A stretch of DNA of 64,000 bases from Pseudoalteromonas atlantica (GTDB lineage: Bacteria; Pseudomonadota; Gammaproteobacteria; Enterobacterales; Alteromonadaceae): NCBI GenBank assembly GCA_007988745.1, contig BJUT01000016.1, forward strand, positions 1-64,000, read 5' to 3'. Under the pieces are notes generated by a model. That model saw nothing but the letters and a program-made list of their open reading frames with translations. It was not told the origin of the DNA and searched no databases. Within the stretch, counting starts at the first letter, position 1; every line of letters starts with the position of its first letter. Position numbers and translations under genes: made by a program. This document shows, piece by piece, positions 30,586-39,199 of the stretch.

Positions 30586-30905
30586 AAGCTTGATTGCCAC
30601 TTAATTTCTTGGCCAGCTTGGCGAGTAGACGCTTGGTTCATAAACTCCCAAAACTCTGCGCCCGAGCGGTTATCAATCCACTGGCCGTCACGCATTTCAA
30701 AATGGTGGCCATTAAATTTAGTCGCAACCCACACTTGATGCAAAGGCGCTTGTTTGTTAATTACAATTTTACTTTTATCAGGGAAAATTATTTCTAAAAT
30801 ACCCTCTGCCGATTCGTAGTCTAAATCTGCTTCGCAATCATCAACTTGCTCTTCAATTGTGAACATAAGAGCTTCGGCTAATTGGTGATATTCGTGTTCA
30901 GTCAT
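30582..30905 (-). CDS. cyaY: frataxin-like iron donor CyaY
   Basis: This is a 107-residue protein, matching E. coli CyaY (106). Bacterial frataxin binds iron through acidic residues and regulates IscS in iron-sulfur cluster assembly. The first helix is acidic ([16 protein letters not shown]). The sheet holds the conserved [17 protein letters not shown] and [13 protein letters not shown] segments, and the tail has [10 protein letters not shown]. It is the first gene of a leftward run that overlaps the esterase gene and goes on to hemC-hemDX-hemY. It is divergent from lptM. In E. coli cyaY also lies opposite yifL/lptM. Confidence 0.92.
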   Translation of the reverse strand: MTEHEYHQLAEALMFTIEEQVDDCEADLDYESAEGILEIIFPDKSKIVINKQAPLHQVWVATKFNGHHFEMRDGQWIDNRSGAEFWEFMNQASTRQAGQEIKWQSSL

Positions 30906-31053
30906 TGTAATTTTCCTTTGCAGGCGAGCTGCCTAATATTGGGTACGGTTTATATACAGCTAGTGTAACAGGAATAAAATCATCCGCGAATAGCTGCATT
31001 TTTTAGATATTCTGTTACTCTGCGATTATAAAGCCAGCAACCGTATTAATCTA

Positions 31054-31245
31054 ATGAAAGCGACACATACCTTACAATTAAAACGACTATATATAAGTAC
31101 TTTACTGCTAAGTGCATTAGCTGGCTGCGGCCAAAGCGGGCCTTTGTATTTACCAGAGCAACAGGCTGAGCAAAACATCCCCCCTAATACGGCACAGCCA
31201 ACGCCCGTAAAAAAAACCAACACCGAGCAAGTGCAGGAGCAATAA
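31054..31245 (+). CDS. lptM: LPS translocon maturation chaperone LptM (YifL-like lipoprotein)
   Basis: This is a small lipoprotein of 63 residues. A basic start and hydrophobic stretch end in the lipobox LAGC, so Cys25 would be lipidated. It is followed by the family motif GQSGPLYLP, then a Pro/Gln-rich tail. In E. coli LptM (formerly YifL) helps the LptDE outer-membrane LPS translocon to form its correct disulfides. The position upstream of dapF-DUF484-xerC-yigB is the same as in E. coli, apart from the inserted lysA. The stop codon is followed at once by the lysA ATG, so the two are co-translated. Confidence 0.88.
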   Translation: MKATHTLQLKRLYISTLLLSALAGCGQSGPLYLPEQQAEQNIPPNTAQPTPVKKTNTEQVQEQ

Positions 31246-32499
31246 ATGGATTATTTTAACTATCAAAACAATCAATTATTTGCCGAAGATGTCAGCATTG
31301 CCACAATTGCTCAGCACTATGGTACGCCGTGTTATGTGTACTCGCGTGCTACTTTTGAGCGCCATTATTTAGCCTTTGCAAATGCCACTAAAAATCATAA
31401 AAGCTTGGTGTGCTACGCAGTTAAAGCTAATTCTAATATTGCAGTATTAAATATATTAGCGCGTTTAGGCTCAGGGTTTGACATAGTGTCTAAAGGTGAG
31501 CTGGCGCGTGTAATAAAAGCCGGCGGTGATGCCAGTAAAGTGGTGTTTTCAGGTGTGGCTAAAACCGCCGACGAAATTGCTTATGCACTAAAGTTAGGTA
31601 TTAAATGTTTTAACGTTGAATCGGCCTCAGAGCTTGAGCGTATCTCTGAGGTAGCGTGCGAGTTAAATTTAGAAGCCCCTATTTCTATTCGTGTAAACCC
31701 TGATATAGATGCCAAAACACACCCGTATATTTCTACCGGTTTAAAAGAAAACAAATTTGGTATCGATATTCAAACGGCTGTGAGCGTTTATCAGCATGCG
31801 GCGTCTTTACCAGGTCTAAAAGTAACCGGTGTAGATTGCCACATAGGCTCGCAATTAACTGAGGTTAAACCTTTTTTAGAAGCGCTTGATAAGCTAATGG
31901 CATTAATAGATGAGCTTAAAGCAAATGGTATTGAGCTTACTCATTTAGATATTGGCGGCGGGTTAGGCGTTCCTTACAATGATGAACAGCCTCCTCACCC
32001 AAGTGAATATGCTGCGCAAGTTACCGAACGCTTAGCCAATTACAAACACCTTGAGCTTATTTTTGAGCCAGGGCGCGCTATAGCCGCTAATGCTGGAATT
32101 TTAGTAACGCAGGTTGAGTTTATTAAGCAAAACCAAGATAAATTTTTTGCCATTGTCGATGCGGGTATGAACGACATGCTTCGCCCTTCGCTTTATCAGG
32201 CATGGCAAAAAATCATTCCTGTATCGGTGCGCGATGACGACACCCCAACACATAACTTTGATATTGTGGGCCCAGTGTGCGAAACCGGCGACTTTTTAGG
32301 AAAAGACCGCGAACTAGCCCTTAAACAAGGCGACTTATTGGCGCAGCGAAGTGCTGGTGCCTATGGTTTTACAATGAGTTCAAACTACAACTCTCGCCCA
32401 CGCGTGGCCGAAATAATGGTAGATGGTGAGCAACACCACCTTATTCGCCAACGCGAAACCATCGAGAGCCTTTATCAAGGTGAGAAAATTTTACCATAA
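31246..32499 (+). CDS. lysA: diaminopimelate decarboxylase
   Basis: This is a 417-residue PLP enzyme that decarboxylates meso-diaminopimelate to lysine, the last step of lysine synthesis. The PLP lysine lies in CYAVKANSN near residue 57. HIGSQ, the glycine-rich DIGGGLGVPY and FEPGRAIAANAG form the phosphate site. The catalytic Cys lies in GPVCETGDFL, and the substrate Tyr region AYGFTMSSNYNSRPR is intact. It starts on the base after the lptM stop. dapF, which makes the substrate, follows after 64 bases, so two successive enzymes are grouped. Confidence 0.96.
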   Translation: MDYFNYQNNQLFAEDVSIATIAQHYGTPCYVYSRATFERHYLAFANATKNHKSLVCYAVKANSNIAVLNILARLGSGFDIVSKGELARVIKAGGDASKVVFSGVAKTADEIAYALKLGIKCFNVESASELERISEVACELNLEAPISIRVNPDIDAKTHPYISTGLKENKFGIDIQTAVSVYQHAASLPGLKVTGVDCHIGSQLTEVKPFLEALDKLMALIDELKANGIELTHLDIGGGLGVPYNDEQPPHPSEYAAQVTERLANYKHLELIFEPGRAIAANAGILVTQVEFIKQNQDKFFAIVDAGMNDMLRPSLYQAWQKIIPVSVRDDDTPTHNFDIVGPVCETGDFLGKDRELALKQGDLLAQRSAGAYGFTMSSNYNSRPRVAEIMVDGEQHHLIRQRETIESLYQGEKILP

Positions 32500-32563
32500 A
32501 CGTTTTTGTTAAGGCGCTGCTCTGTGGCATGATTAGCGCAGAGCAAACCCGAATTAGAGCGCT

Positions 32564-33394
32564 ATGTTAGTTAATTTTTCCAAAATGCACGGCTTAGGCA
32601 ACGACTTTGTTGTAATTGATAACATTACACAAAATGTATTTTTGTCTCGCGATCAAATCAAAAAACTGGCTGATCGCCACTTTGGTATTGGCTTTGACCA
32701 ATTACTTATGGTTGAAGCCCCTTACTCCCCTGATCTCGACTTCCATTACCGTATATTTAATGCCGATGGCAATGAAGTAGAGCAATGCGGAAATGGCGCA
32801 CGCTGTTTTGCCCGCTTTGTGCGCATGAAAGGCTTAACTAACAAGCACAAAATTAGTGTCTCGACTAAGTCGGGCAACCTCACGCTATACATAGAAAAAG
32901 ACGGCCAAGTGACGGTAAACATGGGCCATCCTAATTTTGAGCCTGCTAAAATCCCGCTTAAAGCCAGCAAGCGAGAACTAACTTATATAATAAGAGCTCA
33001 AGAGCACACTGTATTTAGTGGCGCTGTGTCTATGGGTAACCCGCATTGCGTGTTAGAAGTTGACGATATAGCTACCGCACAAGTTGAGGTGCTTGGTCCG
33101 CTGCTTGAAAACCACGAACGTTTTCCAAATCGTGCCAATATTGGCTTTATGCAAGTGGTATCGCAAGATCATATTAAACTTAGAGTGTGGGAGCGCGGCG
33201 TTAGTGAAACCCTAGCGTGTGGCACGGGTGCCTGCGCAGCAATGGTAATTGGCCACATTCAAAGCAAACTTAACACCACGGTACAAGTTGATTTACCCGG
33301 CGGCACTTTACAAGTACGTTGGAGCGGCGAAGGTCACCCTGTCCGCATGACCGGCCCAGCCGAGCATGTATTTGATGGGCAAGTTGCCTTATGA
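32564..33394 (+). CDS. dapF: diaminopimelate epimerase
   Basis: This is a 276-residue cytoplasmic enzyme (274 in E. coli) that converts LL- to meso-diaminopimelate for lysine and peptidoglycan. The two catalytic cysteines are present in NGARCFARF and ACGTGACAA. The opening [15 protein letters not shown] and GFDQLL are typical. The gap from lysA contains a 7-bp inverted repeat, TGCTCTG at 32518-32524 with CAGAGCA at 32539-32545, without a U tail. The DUF484 gene start overlaps the dapF stop by four bases (ATGA). Confidence 0.96.
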   Translation: MLVNFSKMHGLGNDFVVIDNITQNVFLSRDQIKKLADRHFGIGFDQLLMVEAPYSPDLDFHYRIFNADGNEVEQCGNGARCFARFVRMKGLTNKHKISVSTKSGNLTLYIEKDGQVTVNMGHPNFEPAKIPLKASKRELTYIIRAQEHTVFSGAVSMGNPHCVLEVDDIATAQVEVLGPLLENHERFPNRANIGFMQVVSQDHIKLRVWERGVSETLACGTGACAAMVIGHIQSKLNTTVQVDLPGGTLQVRWSGEGHPVRMTGPAEHVFDGQVAL

Positions 33395-34002
33395 GCGAGC
33401 TAACAAAAGAGCAAGTCGCTGAGTATTTGGCGCGCCACCCTGATTTTTTAATAGAGCAGCCAGAGCTACTTGCACAACTTGAGTTACACCACAAAACGCA
33501 AGGCGCCACCTCGCTTGTGCACATACAACAGCGCCAATTGCGCGAGCACAATACTCAGTTAAAAAATCAAATACACAGTATGAGCGAACACGCTACGCAA
33601 AATGAGCTAGTGTATCGCTTGTTTAGCCAATGCCACCGCCAACTGTGGACAAACTACGACTTTAATACGCTTGCCGCTAATTTGCGCAATATTATTTGTA
33701 CCAGCCCACATATTAGCGAGTGCAGGTTGGTTAAATACAACAACACTTTAGATGGGCTTATTGAGCACCGCCTTAGCCAATTTGGGCACTACTTAGGACG
33801 CGTTAATCAGCAAGAGCGTGAGCTATTATTTTGTGAAAACACGCAGTCTTCTGCTATTTATCTTATTGGTTGCGCTGAAAAACCCGTCGCTATATTGGCC
33901 TTTGGCAGCCATGATGAAAACCATTTTGAACCCGCACAAGATAACCTATTCGTGCTTGATTTTGTTCATGCATTGCAACTTAGGCTGTTGGAATTGGCAT
34001 GA
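33391..34002 (+). CDS. DUF484 family protein (YigA-like, GAF-fold)
   Basis: This is a 203-residue protein. It begins with the family motif [20 protein letters not shown], continues through a basic coiled coil ([19 protein letters not shown]), and ends in a GAF-like domain with the conserved [15 protein letters not shown] tail. It lies between dapF and xerC with four-base overlaps at both ends, as yigA does in E. coli. The function is unknown. The tight coupling with xerC suggests a role near recombination or chromosome handling, but that is inference. Confidence 0.85.
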   Translation: MSELTKEQVAEYLARHPDFLIEQPELLAQLELHHKTQGATSLVHIQQRQLREHNTQLKNQIHSMSEHATQNELVYRLFSQCHRQLWTNYDFNTLAANLRNIICTSPHISECRLVKYNNTLDGLIEHRLSQFGHYLGRVNQQERELLFCENTQSSAIYLIGCAEKPVAILAFGSHDENHFEPAQDNLFVLDFVHALQLRLLELA

Positions 34003-34943
34003 GCGACGAGACGCCTAACACTGAGCAATTAAGTGAGCATTGGCGTACACCCATTCATTTATTTAGTGACTATTTAAAGTACGAAAGACAGTACTCAGAG
34101 CACACTGTAAATCAGTATGTTAGCCAACTAAACTTTGCCGCCCTGTATTTTAGTAAATTATGTGATGACTGGTTTGGCGTACAAGGCGAGCATATTCGCC
34201 GCTACAGCATGGCGCTTCGTTCAAAGCAATTAAGTGGGCGCACCATTAGCTTAAAATTAAGCTGCATTCGTAGTTTGTATAAATTTTTAAAAGCCAAAAA
34301 CATTGCTCAGCACGCGCATTATCATAACCCAGCACAAGGCATTAAAGGGCCTAAATTTTCTAAGCCTTTACCTAAAAATCTCGATGTAGATCAGATGGCA
34401 AGCCTACTAGAGATTAACGATGACGACCCATTAGCCATACGAGACAAAGCTATGATGGAGCTTATGTACTCATCTGGGCTGCGCATTAGCGAGTTAGTTG
34501 GCACCAACTTACGCGATATAAATGCCGCAAGCGGCGAAATATTAGTCAAAGGTAAAGGTAACAAAGAGCGCCTCATTCCCGTGGGTCGCAAAGCGCTCAC
34601 AGCGTTAAAAAACTGGCTCAACATACGGGGGCAATTTGCAAAGCCTGACGAAATGGCGGTGTTTTTAAGCAGTAAAAAAAATCGTATTTCGGTTCGCCAA
34701 GTTCGCTTACGCATGCAAGAGTGGGGAATAAAACAAGGCATTAGCTCACAAGTGCACCCGCATAAACTTCGCCACTCGTTTGCCTCTCATATTTTAGAAT
34801 CATCTGGCGATTTACGCGCTGTGCAAGAATTATTAGGGCACAGTAGTTTATCGGCTACGCAAGTATATACGCATTTAGATTTTCAGCATTTAGCAAAAGT
34901 GTACGACAACACTCATCCGCGTGCTAAAAAACAAACCGATTAG
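33999..34943 (+). CDS. xerC: tyrosine recombinase XerC
   Basis: This is a 314-residue recombinase that, with XerD, resolves chromosome dimers at dif and so acts with FtsK at cell division. An N-terminal SAM-like core-binding domain (about 18-110, YLKYERQYSEHTVNQY) precedes the catalytic domain. The catalytic residues are visible: Arg in SSGLRISELVG, Lys in KGKGNKERLIP, HxxR in HPHKLRHSFASH, His in LLGHSSLSATQ, and the Tyr nucleophile in QVYTHLD. Synteny (dapF-DUF484-xerC-yigB) makes XerC, rather than XerD or a phage integrase, the firm call. Confidence 0.95.
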   Translation: MSDETPNTEQLSEHWRTPIHLFSDYLKYERQYSEHTVNQYVSQLNFAALYFSKLCDDWFGVQGEHIRRYSMALRSKQLSGRTISLKLSCIRSLYKFLKAKNIAQHAHYHNPAQGIKGPKFSKPLPKNLDVDQMASLLEINDDDPLAIRDKAMMELMYSSGLRISELVGTNLRDINAASGEILVKGKGNKERLIPVGRKALTALKNWLNIRGQFAKPDEMAVFLSSKKNRISVRQVRLRMQEWGIKQGISSQVHPHKLRHSFASHILESSGDLRAVQELLGHSSLSATQVYTHLDFQHLAKVYDNTHPRAKKQTD

Positions 34944-34953
34944 GAATGTAATT

Positions 34954-35661
34954 ATGATCCGATTTAATCGTGCTCCTCGCCCTTTTTCAGTTATGAGCTT
35001 TGATTTAGACGACACCCTGTATAACAACCACCCTATAATAAAAGCCGCGGTTAAAGCGCAGCAAGATTATTTAAACGCGCTACCCAGCTACTTACAAAAA
35101 GGCCCAAAATACTGGCAACAATGCCGCAATGAGGCCGTAATACAGTTACCAGAGCTTGCTGATAATGTAACTAAATGGCGCCAACATACGCTACGCTTAG
35201 CCCTTTCAAAGCTAGATTTAAATGAGCAAGAGGTAGAGCATCATGCCGATGCTGCCTATAACGCCTTTGCCGATGCGCGCAGTAAAATAGTGGTAACCGA
35301 CGACGTACTAAAGCTGCTAGATAACTTAGCCCAGCACTTTACGCTGGTTGCAATAACCAATGGCAATGTTGAAATTGAGCGCTTTAACTTACGCGATAAA
35401 TTTGCGCTAGTATTGCAAGCTGGTATGCACGGTAAAGCCAAACCCCACGGTACACTGTTTGATAAAGCCGCCGCGCACTTAAACGTGGCTAAAAGTGAAA
35501 TTTTACATATTGGCGATAGCCTAGATACCGACGTACAAGGCGCTAATAATGCAGGCTGCCAATCGGTTTGGTTAAACGACCAAGGCGCGGCTTATCACTA
35601 CAAAGGCCTTGCCGATGTTGAAATTGCGAATATTCATACCTTAGCGCACTTTATCAAATAG
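34954..35661 (+). CDS. yigB: HAD-family hydrolase YigB-like (FMN phosphatase type)
   Basis: This is a 235-residue HAD hydrolase (238 in E. coli). Motif I is FDLDDTLYNN, motif II VAITNGN, the motif III Lys lies in GKAKPHGTLF, and motif IV is HIGDSLDTDVQGA. E. coli YigB can dephosphorylate FMN in riboflavin metabolism and 5-amino-6-ribitylamino-uracil phosphate. The ATG at 34954 has AGGA about 8 bases before it and lies just after the xerC stop; a frame-open extension into xerC is not needed. uvrD, which follows in E. coli, is absent here. Confidence 0.88.
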   Translation: MIRFNRAPRPFSVMSFDLDDTLYNNHPIIKAAVKAQQDYLNALPSYLQKGPKYWQQCRNEAVIQLPELADNVTKWRQHTLRLALSKLDLNEQEVEHHADAAYNAFADARSKIVVTDDVLKLLDNLAQHFTLVAITNGNVEIERFNLRDKFALVLQAGMHGKAKPHGTLFDKAAAHLNVAKSEILHIGDSLDTDVQGANNAGCQSVWLNDQGAAYHYKGLADVEIANIHTLAHFIK

Positions 35662-35685
35662 CCTAAATAGAACGAAGAGGTTGCA

Positions 35686-36786
35686 ATGAGCCATTATACC
35701 AAGCTAATTACCTTGCTATTAATAGGCTCGCTTAGCCTAAACGCTTACTTATTGTGGCCACAAAAACAGCCTGTAGTTGGCACACAAAAAATCCACAGCG
35801 GCAAGAGCATCAAAGTGCCAAAAAGTAACCTGCTCAGCCAAGCTCAACAGCAATTTACACAACACAAATTTGATGATGCTCTAAATACGTATCAGCAACT
35901 AAATCTAAGCGCTCCAAAAAAAGCACATACTTTATACGCTTCGTGGGTAGCACAACTAAAGCAATGGCTAAACACAAACCTACCGCTTAGCCAGTCATTG
36001 TTAAATACACTTTTAAATAAAGACCCTTACAATACCGAGTTACTCACTTTACACGTTGATTACCTAGTAAAAAGCGGGCAACGGCAAAACGCAATTATTG
36101 CGCTATTTGAGCTCTACCCATTATTAAACAAGCACCAACAAGGCCCTGTAGATAGGCGCCTTGTGCATTTAACGACAAACGAACTGCATAGTTTGAGTGA
36201 GCAGCAAAATTGGCAAACAATTAGTGAACAAACTCAAATTTGGCTCGACTATCAAAACGACAATAGCCATTTTTTATACGCACTCGCGCATGCTTATTAT
36301 CAACTAGAGGACTTTATTAGCGCCTTAACAACTATTGAGCGCATGCCATCAAATCACCCACTACAAGCCGAAGTAACTGCCTTACACGCAATGATAGAGA
36401 AAGCTCAATCCCAAGATGACTTTATTGCACTTACCCCCTACGGCGCACATTACTTAATTAGCACCGAGCTAAATAGCTCAATCCAAACAGAGCTAATGAT
36501 AGATACCGGCGCAAGTATTACTTCTCTTTCGAGTGACGTGCTTAACCAACTTTCACCCAGACCACTGTATTTAGGCGATGTAACCGTAAACACGGCGAAT
36601 GGGCAAATTAGAGTAAAACGCTACCAAATTGAGTCGTTTAAAGTAGGGGTGCAAACTATTTACGGTTTTGAAGTGCTCAGTATTGAAAACACCCGCGGCC
36701 AAGGTTTGTTAGGAATGAACTTTTTATCTAGATTTAAATTTAATATAAATCAACAAACAGATGAGTTAGAGTTGAGTGCTAAATAA
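35686..36786 (+). CDS. membrane-anchored retropepsin-like aspartic protease with helical repeats
   Basis: This is a 366-residue protein. A signal anchor at about 7-25 is followed by a TPR-like helical region (about 45-240). The C-terminal domain (about 250-366) is retropepsin-like, with the active-site motif IDTGAS (Asp273) and a later hydrophobic LLGMNFLSRFKF segment, as in the TIGR02281/clan AA bacterial family. Such proteases act as dimers; the active face would be periplasmic. It follows yigB after 24 bases with a GAAGAGG ribosome binding site and could be the last gene of the xerC unit. Substrates are not known. Confidence 0.82.
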   Translation: MSHYTKLITLLLIGSLSLNAYLLWPQKQPVVGTQKIHSGKSIKVPKSNLLSQAQQQFTQHKFDDALNTYQQLNLSAPKKAHTLYASWVAQLKQWLNTNLPLSQSLLNTLLNKDPYNTELLTLHVDYLVKSGQRQNAIIALFELYPLLNKHQQGPVDRRLVHLTTNELHSLSEQQNWQTISEQTQIWLDYQNDNSHFLYALAHAYYQLEDFISALTTIERMPSNHPLQAEVTALHAMIEKAQSQDDFIALTPYGAHYLISTELNSSIQTELMIDTGASITSLSSDVLNQLSPRPLYLGDVTVNTANGQIRVKRYQIESFKVGVQTIYGFEVLSIENTRGQGLLGMNFLSRFKFNINQQTDELELSAK

Positions 36787-36806
36787 TTTAAATTTAAGGA
36801 AAAAAC

Positions 36807-37163
36807 ATGACCCTAAACGATTTTTTACAGCAACTTGCAGACAACCCTAAAAGCATACAATTTAGCGATACCATGGCGGTAATAGAAGCTAATTACGATT
36901 TTACCGCGTGTGGATTTAATAACCACGGCTTACTTAGCTCTGCAAGCGAGAACAACGGCTCATGTAAAATTTTTGCGTTTGCTAAATTAAACGATTTAAG
37001 CAAGCAAAATACATTGGATTGCTTTGGTAAGTTTTACCGCGAAGACGTACTACAAAACCCTAAAGGCGATGATCACATGAACATTCGCACATTTATGTTA
37101 GCGCCAGAAGCGACTCCATTTTTAGGCCTGAGCTTTGATGGTGAGCCACTAAAAGAGAAATAA
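36807..37163 (+). CDS. HopJ-type effector family protein
   Basis: This is a 118-residue soluble protein. The sequence (FLQQLADNPKSIQFSDTMAVIEANYDFTACGFNN, GSCKIFAFAKLNDL, LDCFGKFYREDV) fits the HopJ family, named after a Pseudomonas syringae type III effector. The family is widespread in marine bacteria that lack type III secretion, so the name says little about function here. It has no signal peptide. A strong ribosome binding site (AAGGAA) precedes the ATG, and it lies 20 bases after the aspartic protease gene. Confidence 0.85.
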   Translation: MTLNDFLQQLADNPKSIQFSDTMAVIEANYDFTACGFNNHGLLSSASENNGSCKIFAFAKLNDLSKQNTLDCFGKFYREDVLQNPKGDDHMNIRTFMLAPEATPFLGLSFDGEPLKEK

Positions 37164-37178
37164 CACTAAGCTGCTAAA

Positions 37179-37586
37179 TTAAAGCATTTTTTCCATAAAG
37201 TAACGCGTACCAGAGCGCGGATAGTTGTTAAGCTGATACTTAACCACGTATCCGCGCTTTTCATAAAAAGGCTTGGCCTGAAAATCGAGTGTATCGAGCT
37301 GTGCGGTCGTTGCACCTAGTTCAGCAGCTGATTGTTCAAGTGCCGTTAGTAACTTATCTGCAAGCCCTTGACCTCGCGCTACACCGCTACACCAAAGCCA
37401 ACTAATCATCAGCCAATTTCCAAACACACACCCACTAATACCTGCAACAAGCTCACCTTGCTCATCAACAAATTTATAGCCTAATGGCACTCTTTGCGCA
37501 TCAAAATGCTGCGCGTTAAATTCAACTATTTTAGTGCGAAGCGCTGAGTTTAACGCATCGGTATTATCTGCTTTTAATTGATACAT
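37179..37586 (-). CDS. GNAT family N-acetyltransferase
   Basis: This is a 135-residue protein with the GNAT fold. The acetyl-CoA loop is represented by SGVARGQGLADKLLTALEQ (about residues 68-86). The following strand and helix end in AKPFYEKRGYVVKYQL, where the Tyr of the YEKRGY segment is the usual general acid region. The substrate is unknown; it could be an amine, an antibiotic or a protein N-terminus. It is transcribed toward the HopJ gene, with only 15 bases between the two stops. Confidence 0.85.
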   Translation of the reverse strand: MYQLKADNTDALNSALRTKIVEFNAQHFDAQRVPLGYKFVDEQGELVAGISGCVFGNWLMISWLWCSGVARGQGLADKLLTALEQSAAELGATTAQLDTLDFQAKPFYEKRGYVVKYQLNNYPRSGTRYFMEKML

Positions 37587-37627
37587 GTACCGCCCTTAAA
37601 GAAGCAGATACTAGCAAACAAACTTAA

Positions 37628-37933
37628 TTAAAAAAGGTTATTTTTTCCATAAGGTACTTCTAGCAAATTGCTGCTTGTTTTTTCGGGTTGGCCGCACATT
37701 TCATCGTAAGCGCTAGTATGGCGCAGTACCATTTCGGCGTAGGCTATTTTTTCAAAACGTTTTTGAATATGCAGCGGGCTGAGCGCTTTAACAAACTCGC
37801 CATTTTCTTCAGTAACGTAATACTCTACGTTATTTATAATGACAGACACTTGATAGAGCGCCATTTCAAGGGAGTGCGCGACCACTTTTTGTAATGGTTC
37901 GTGCTTTTTTAACTCAGAAAATTTCATACCCAT
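37628..37933 (-). CDS. small DUF6482-like protein
   Basis: This is a 101-residue soluble protein of unknown function. A helical start (MKFSELKKHEPLQKVVAHSLEMALYQVSVIINN) leads to strands around VEYYVTEENGEF. A charged tail includes the conserved-looking YAEMVLRHTSAYDEMCGQ. The shape resembles DUF6482 proteins found beside metabolic genes in Vibrio and Pseudomonas, but I am not certain. AAGGCG precedes the first ATG; a second in-frame ATG two codons later is equally possible. No neighbour on the same strand is within an operon distance other than the GNAT gene (41 bases). Confidence 0.6.
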   Translation of the reverse strand: MGMKFSELKKHEPLQKVVAHSLEMALYQVSVIINNVEYYVTEENGEFVKALSPLHIQKRFEKIAYAEMVLRHTSAYDEMCGQPEKTSSNLLEVPYGKNNLF

Positions 37934-38023
37934 AACAATCGCCTTTTAATAAAAAGTAACTTTATAGATACGCACCTTTGCTATAATCGCGATCAAATTA
38001 TTACATCACTGCCTTTTAAGCTT

Positions 38024-38716
38024 ATGAGCAATAAAATTCGACTCGCTAAATACATTGCTCACGCTGGTGTGTGCTCACGAAAACAGGCATCGCGTTTAAT
38101 TGATGAAGGTGTGGTGACTGTAAATAATCGCCCAGCGAATCATATTGATCACGTTAATGAGCAAGACGACGTAATAGTTAATGACCAAGCAGTAAAAGGG
38201 GCTGCCGATTTAGTTTATTTTGCGTATCACAAGCCTGTAGGTATTGACTGCAAATTAAATGAAAATGACCCCGCCAGCCTTATTCACCATTTACCTACCC
38301 TCACTCGGGTTTACCCCATCGGCCGATTAGATAAAGACTCTCGCGGCTTGCTTATTTTGACCAACGACGGAGATTTTTGTAATCAACTTATTCACCCTGA
38401 CTTCCACCAGCCGAAACGTTATTTAGTCACGGTAGATAAACCTATTAATAATGCGTTTTGCGAAAAAATGGCCGCAGGAATCCCCGTCGATAAACAAGTA
38501 ACCTTACCGTGTGAAGTAACAAAAATAGCTGACAACCAGTTTAGTATTATTTTAAAGCAAGGGCTTAACAGACAAATACGTAAAATGACGCATTACTGCG
38601 GCTTTAAAGTAATTGATTTATTTAGAGTGCAATTTAGCGAACTCGCCCTCTCAAACCTAAACCTCCCTGAAAACCACTATATACAAATTAATAAAACAGA
38701 TATTTCAAAAATCTAA
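38024..38716 (+). CDS. RluF-like 23S rRNA pseudouridine synthase
   Basis: This is a 230-residue pseudouridine synthase of the RsuA/RluB/RluF group. An N-terminal S4 domain (RLAKYIAHAGVCSRKQASRLI) precedes the catalytic domain. The catalytic Asp lies in PIGRLDKDSRGLLILTNDGD. The segment YLVTVDKPINNAFCEKMAAGIP and GLNRQIRKM closely follow E. coli RluF, which modifies U2604 in 23S rRNA. The E. coli protein is longer at its C-terminus (290 residues), so the assignment to RluF rather than another paralogue is probable, not certain. Confidence 0.82.
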   Translation: MSNKIRLAKYIAHAGVCSRKQASRLIDEGVVTVNNRPANHIDHVNEQDDVIVNDQAVKGAADLVYFAYHKPVGIDCKLNENDPASLIHHLPTLTRVYPIGRLDKDSRGLLILTNDGDFCNQLIHPDFHQPKRYLVTVDKPINNAFCEKMAAGIPVDKQVTLPCEVTKIADNQFSIILKQGLNRQIRKMTHYCGFKVIDLFRVQFSELALSNLNLPENHYIQINKTDISKI

Positions 38717-38767
38717 CCTTCGTTTAAATAGCGCACAAAAAAGTTAAAAAATAACCTTGCAAAAATA

Positions 38768-38809
38768 GATTACAGGTGTAGTCTTAATTTAAAGATTACA
38801 TTTGTAGGC
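38768..38809. promoter_or_regulatory. two BlaI/MecI-type operators upstream of the blaI-like gene
   Basis: Two near-identical sites, GATTACAGGTGTAG (38768-38781) and GATTACATTTGTAG (38794-38807), each hold a dyad TACA-NN-TGTA core at 38771-38780 and 38797-38806. The cores are 26 bp apart, on the same face of the helix within error. TACAnnTGTA dyads are the known targets of BlaI/MecI repressors, and the second lies 9 bases before the repressor's start codon, so autorepression is likely. Confidence 0.7.
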
Positions 38810-38815
38810 AATAAA

Positions 38816-39190
38816 ATGACTGAGTTATCAAAAGCAGAATTCGACGTGCTTGATGCGCTTTGGATTAATTACCCAGCAACCGCCAGCCAAATTATTGAGC
38901 GCTTAAGCGATGACAAACAATGGCACGAAAAAACCATTAAAACCCTACTGGGTCGATTAGTTAAAAAAGGCGCACTGACCTTTGAAAAAGACGGCCGCCA
39001 ATATATTTATACCCCTTGTATGGAGCGCGCCGACTACACATTAAAAGAAAGCAAAAACTTTATTGAGCGTTTTTTTAGTGGCCGTATAGCGCCGCTGGTA
39101 AGCGGGTTTGCTAAATCAGAGCAGCTTTCGCAGCAAGATATAAACGAGCTAAAAAAGGTCATTGATGACTGGGAAAAAAACCAAAAGTAA
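38816..39190 (+). CDS. BlaI/MecI/CopY family transcriptional repressor
   Basis: This is a 124-residue winged-helix repressor. The DNA-binding half (about 5-70) reads SKAEFDVLDALWINYPATASQIIERL and HEKTIKTLLGRLVKKGALTFEKDGRQYIY. The C-terminal half gives the dimer helices. In BlaI/MecI a paired membrane metalloprotease triggers cleavage of the repressor. That partner lies directly downstream, with 9 bases between the stop and the ATG. Two dyad operators upstream fit autoregulation. No beta-lactamase gene is nearby, so a drug-resistance role should not be assumed. Confidence 0.9.
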   Translation: MTELSKAEFDVLDALWINYPATASQIIERLSDDKQWHEKTIKTLLGRLVKKGALTFEKDGRQYIYTPCMERADYTLKESKNFIERFFSGRIAPLVSGFAKSEQLSQQDINELKKVIDDWEKNQK

Positions 39191-39199
39191 GGAGTGGCT

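Noticed and set aside
33999..34943. Tyrosine recombinase as a sign of a prophage or integron
   Set aside because: Gene order dapF-DUF484-xerC-yigB and the lack of any phage or cassette genes show this is the housekeeping XerC.
36807..37163. HopJ protein as evidence of type III secretion
   Set aside because: No secretion or chaperone genes are near, and the HopJ family is common in bacteria without such systems.
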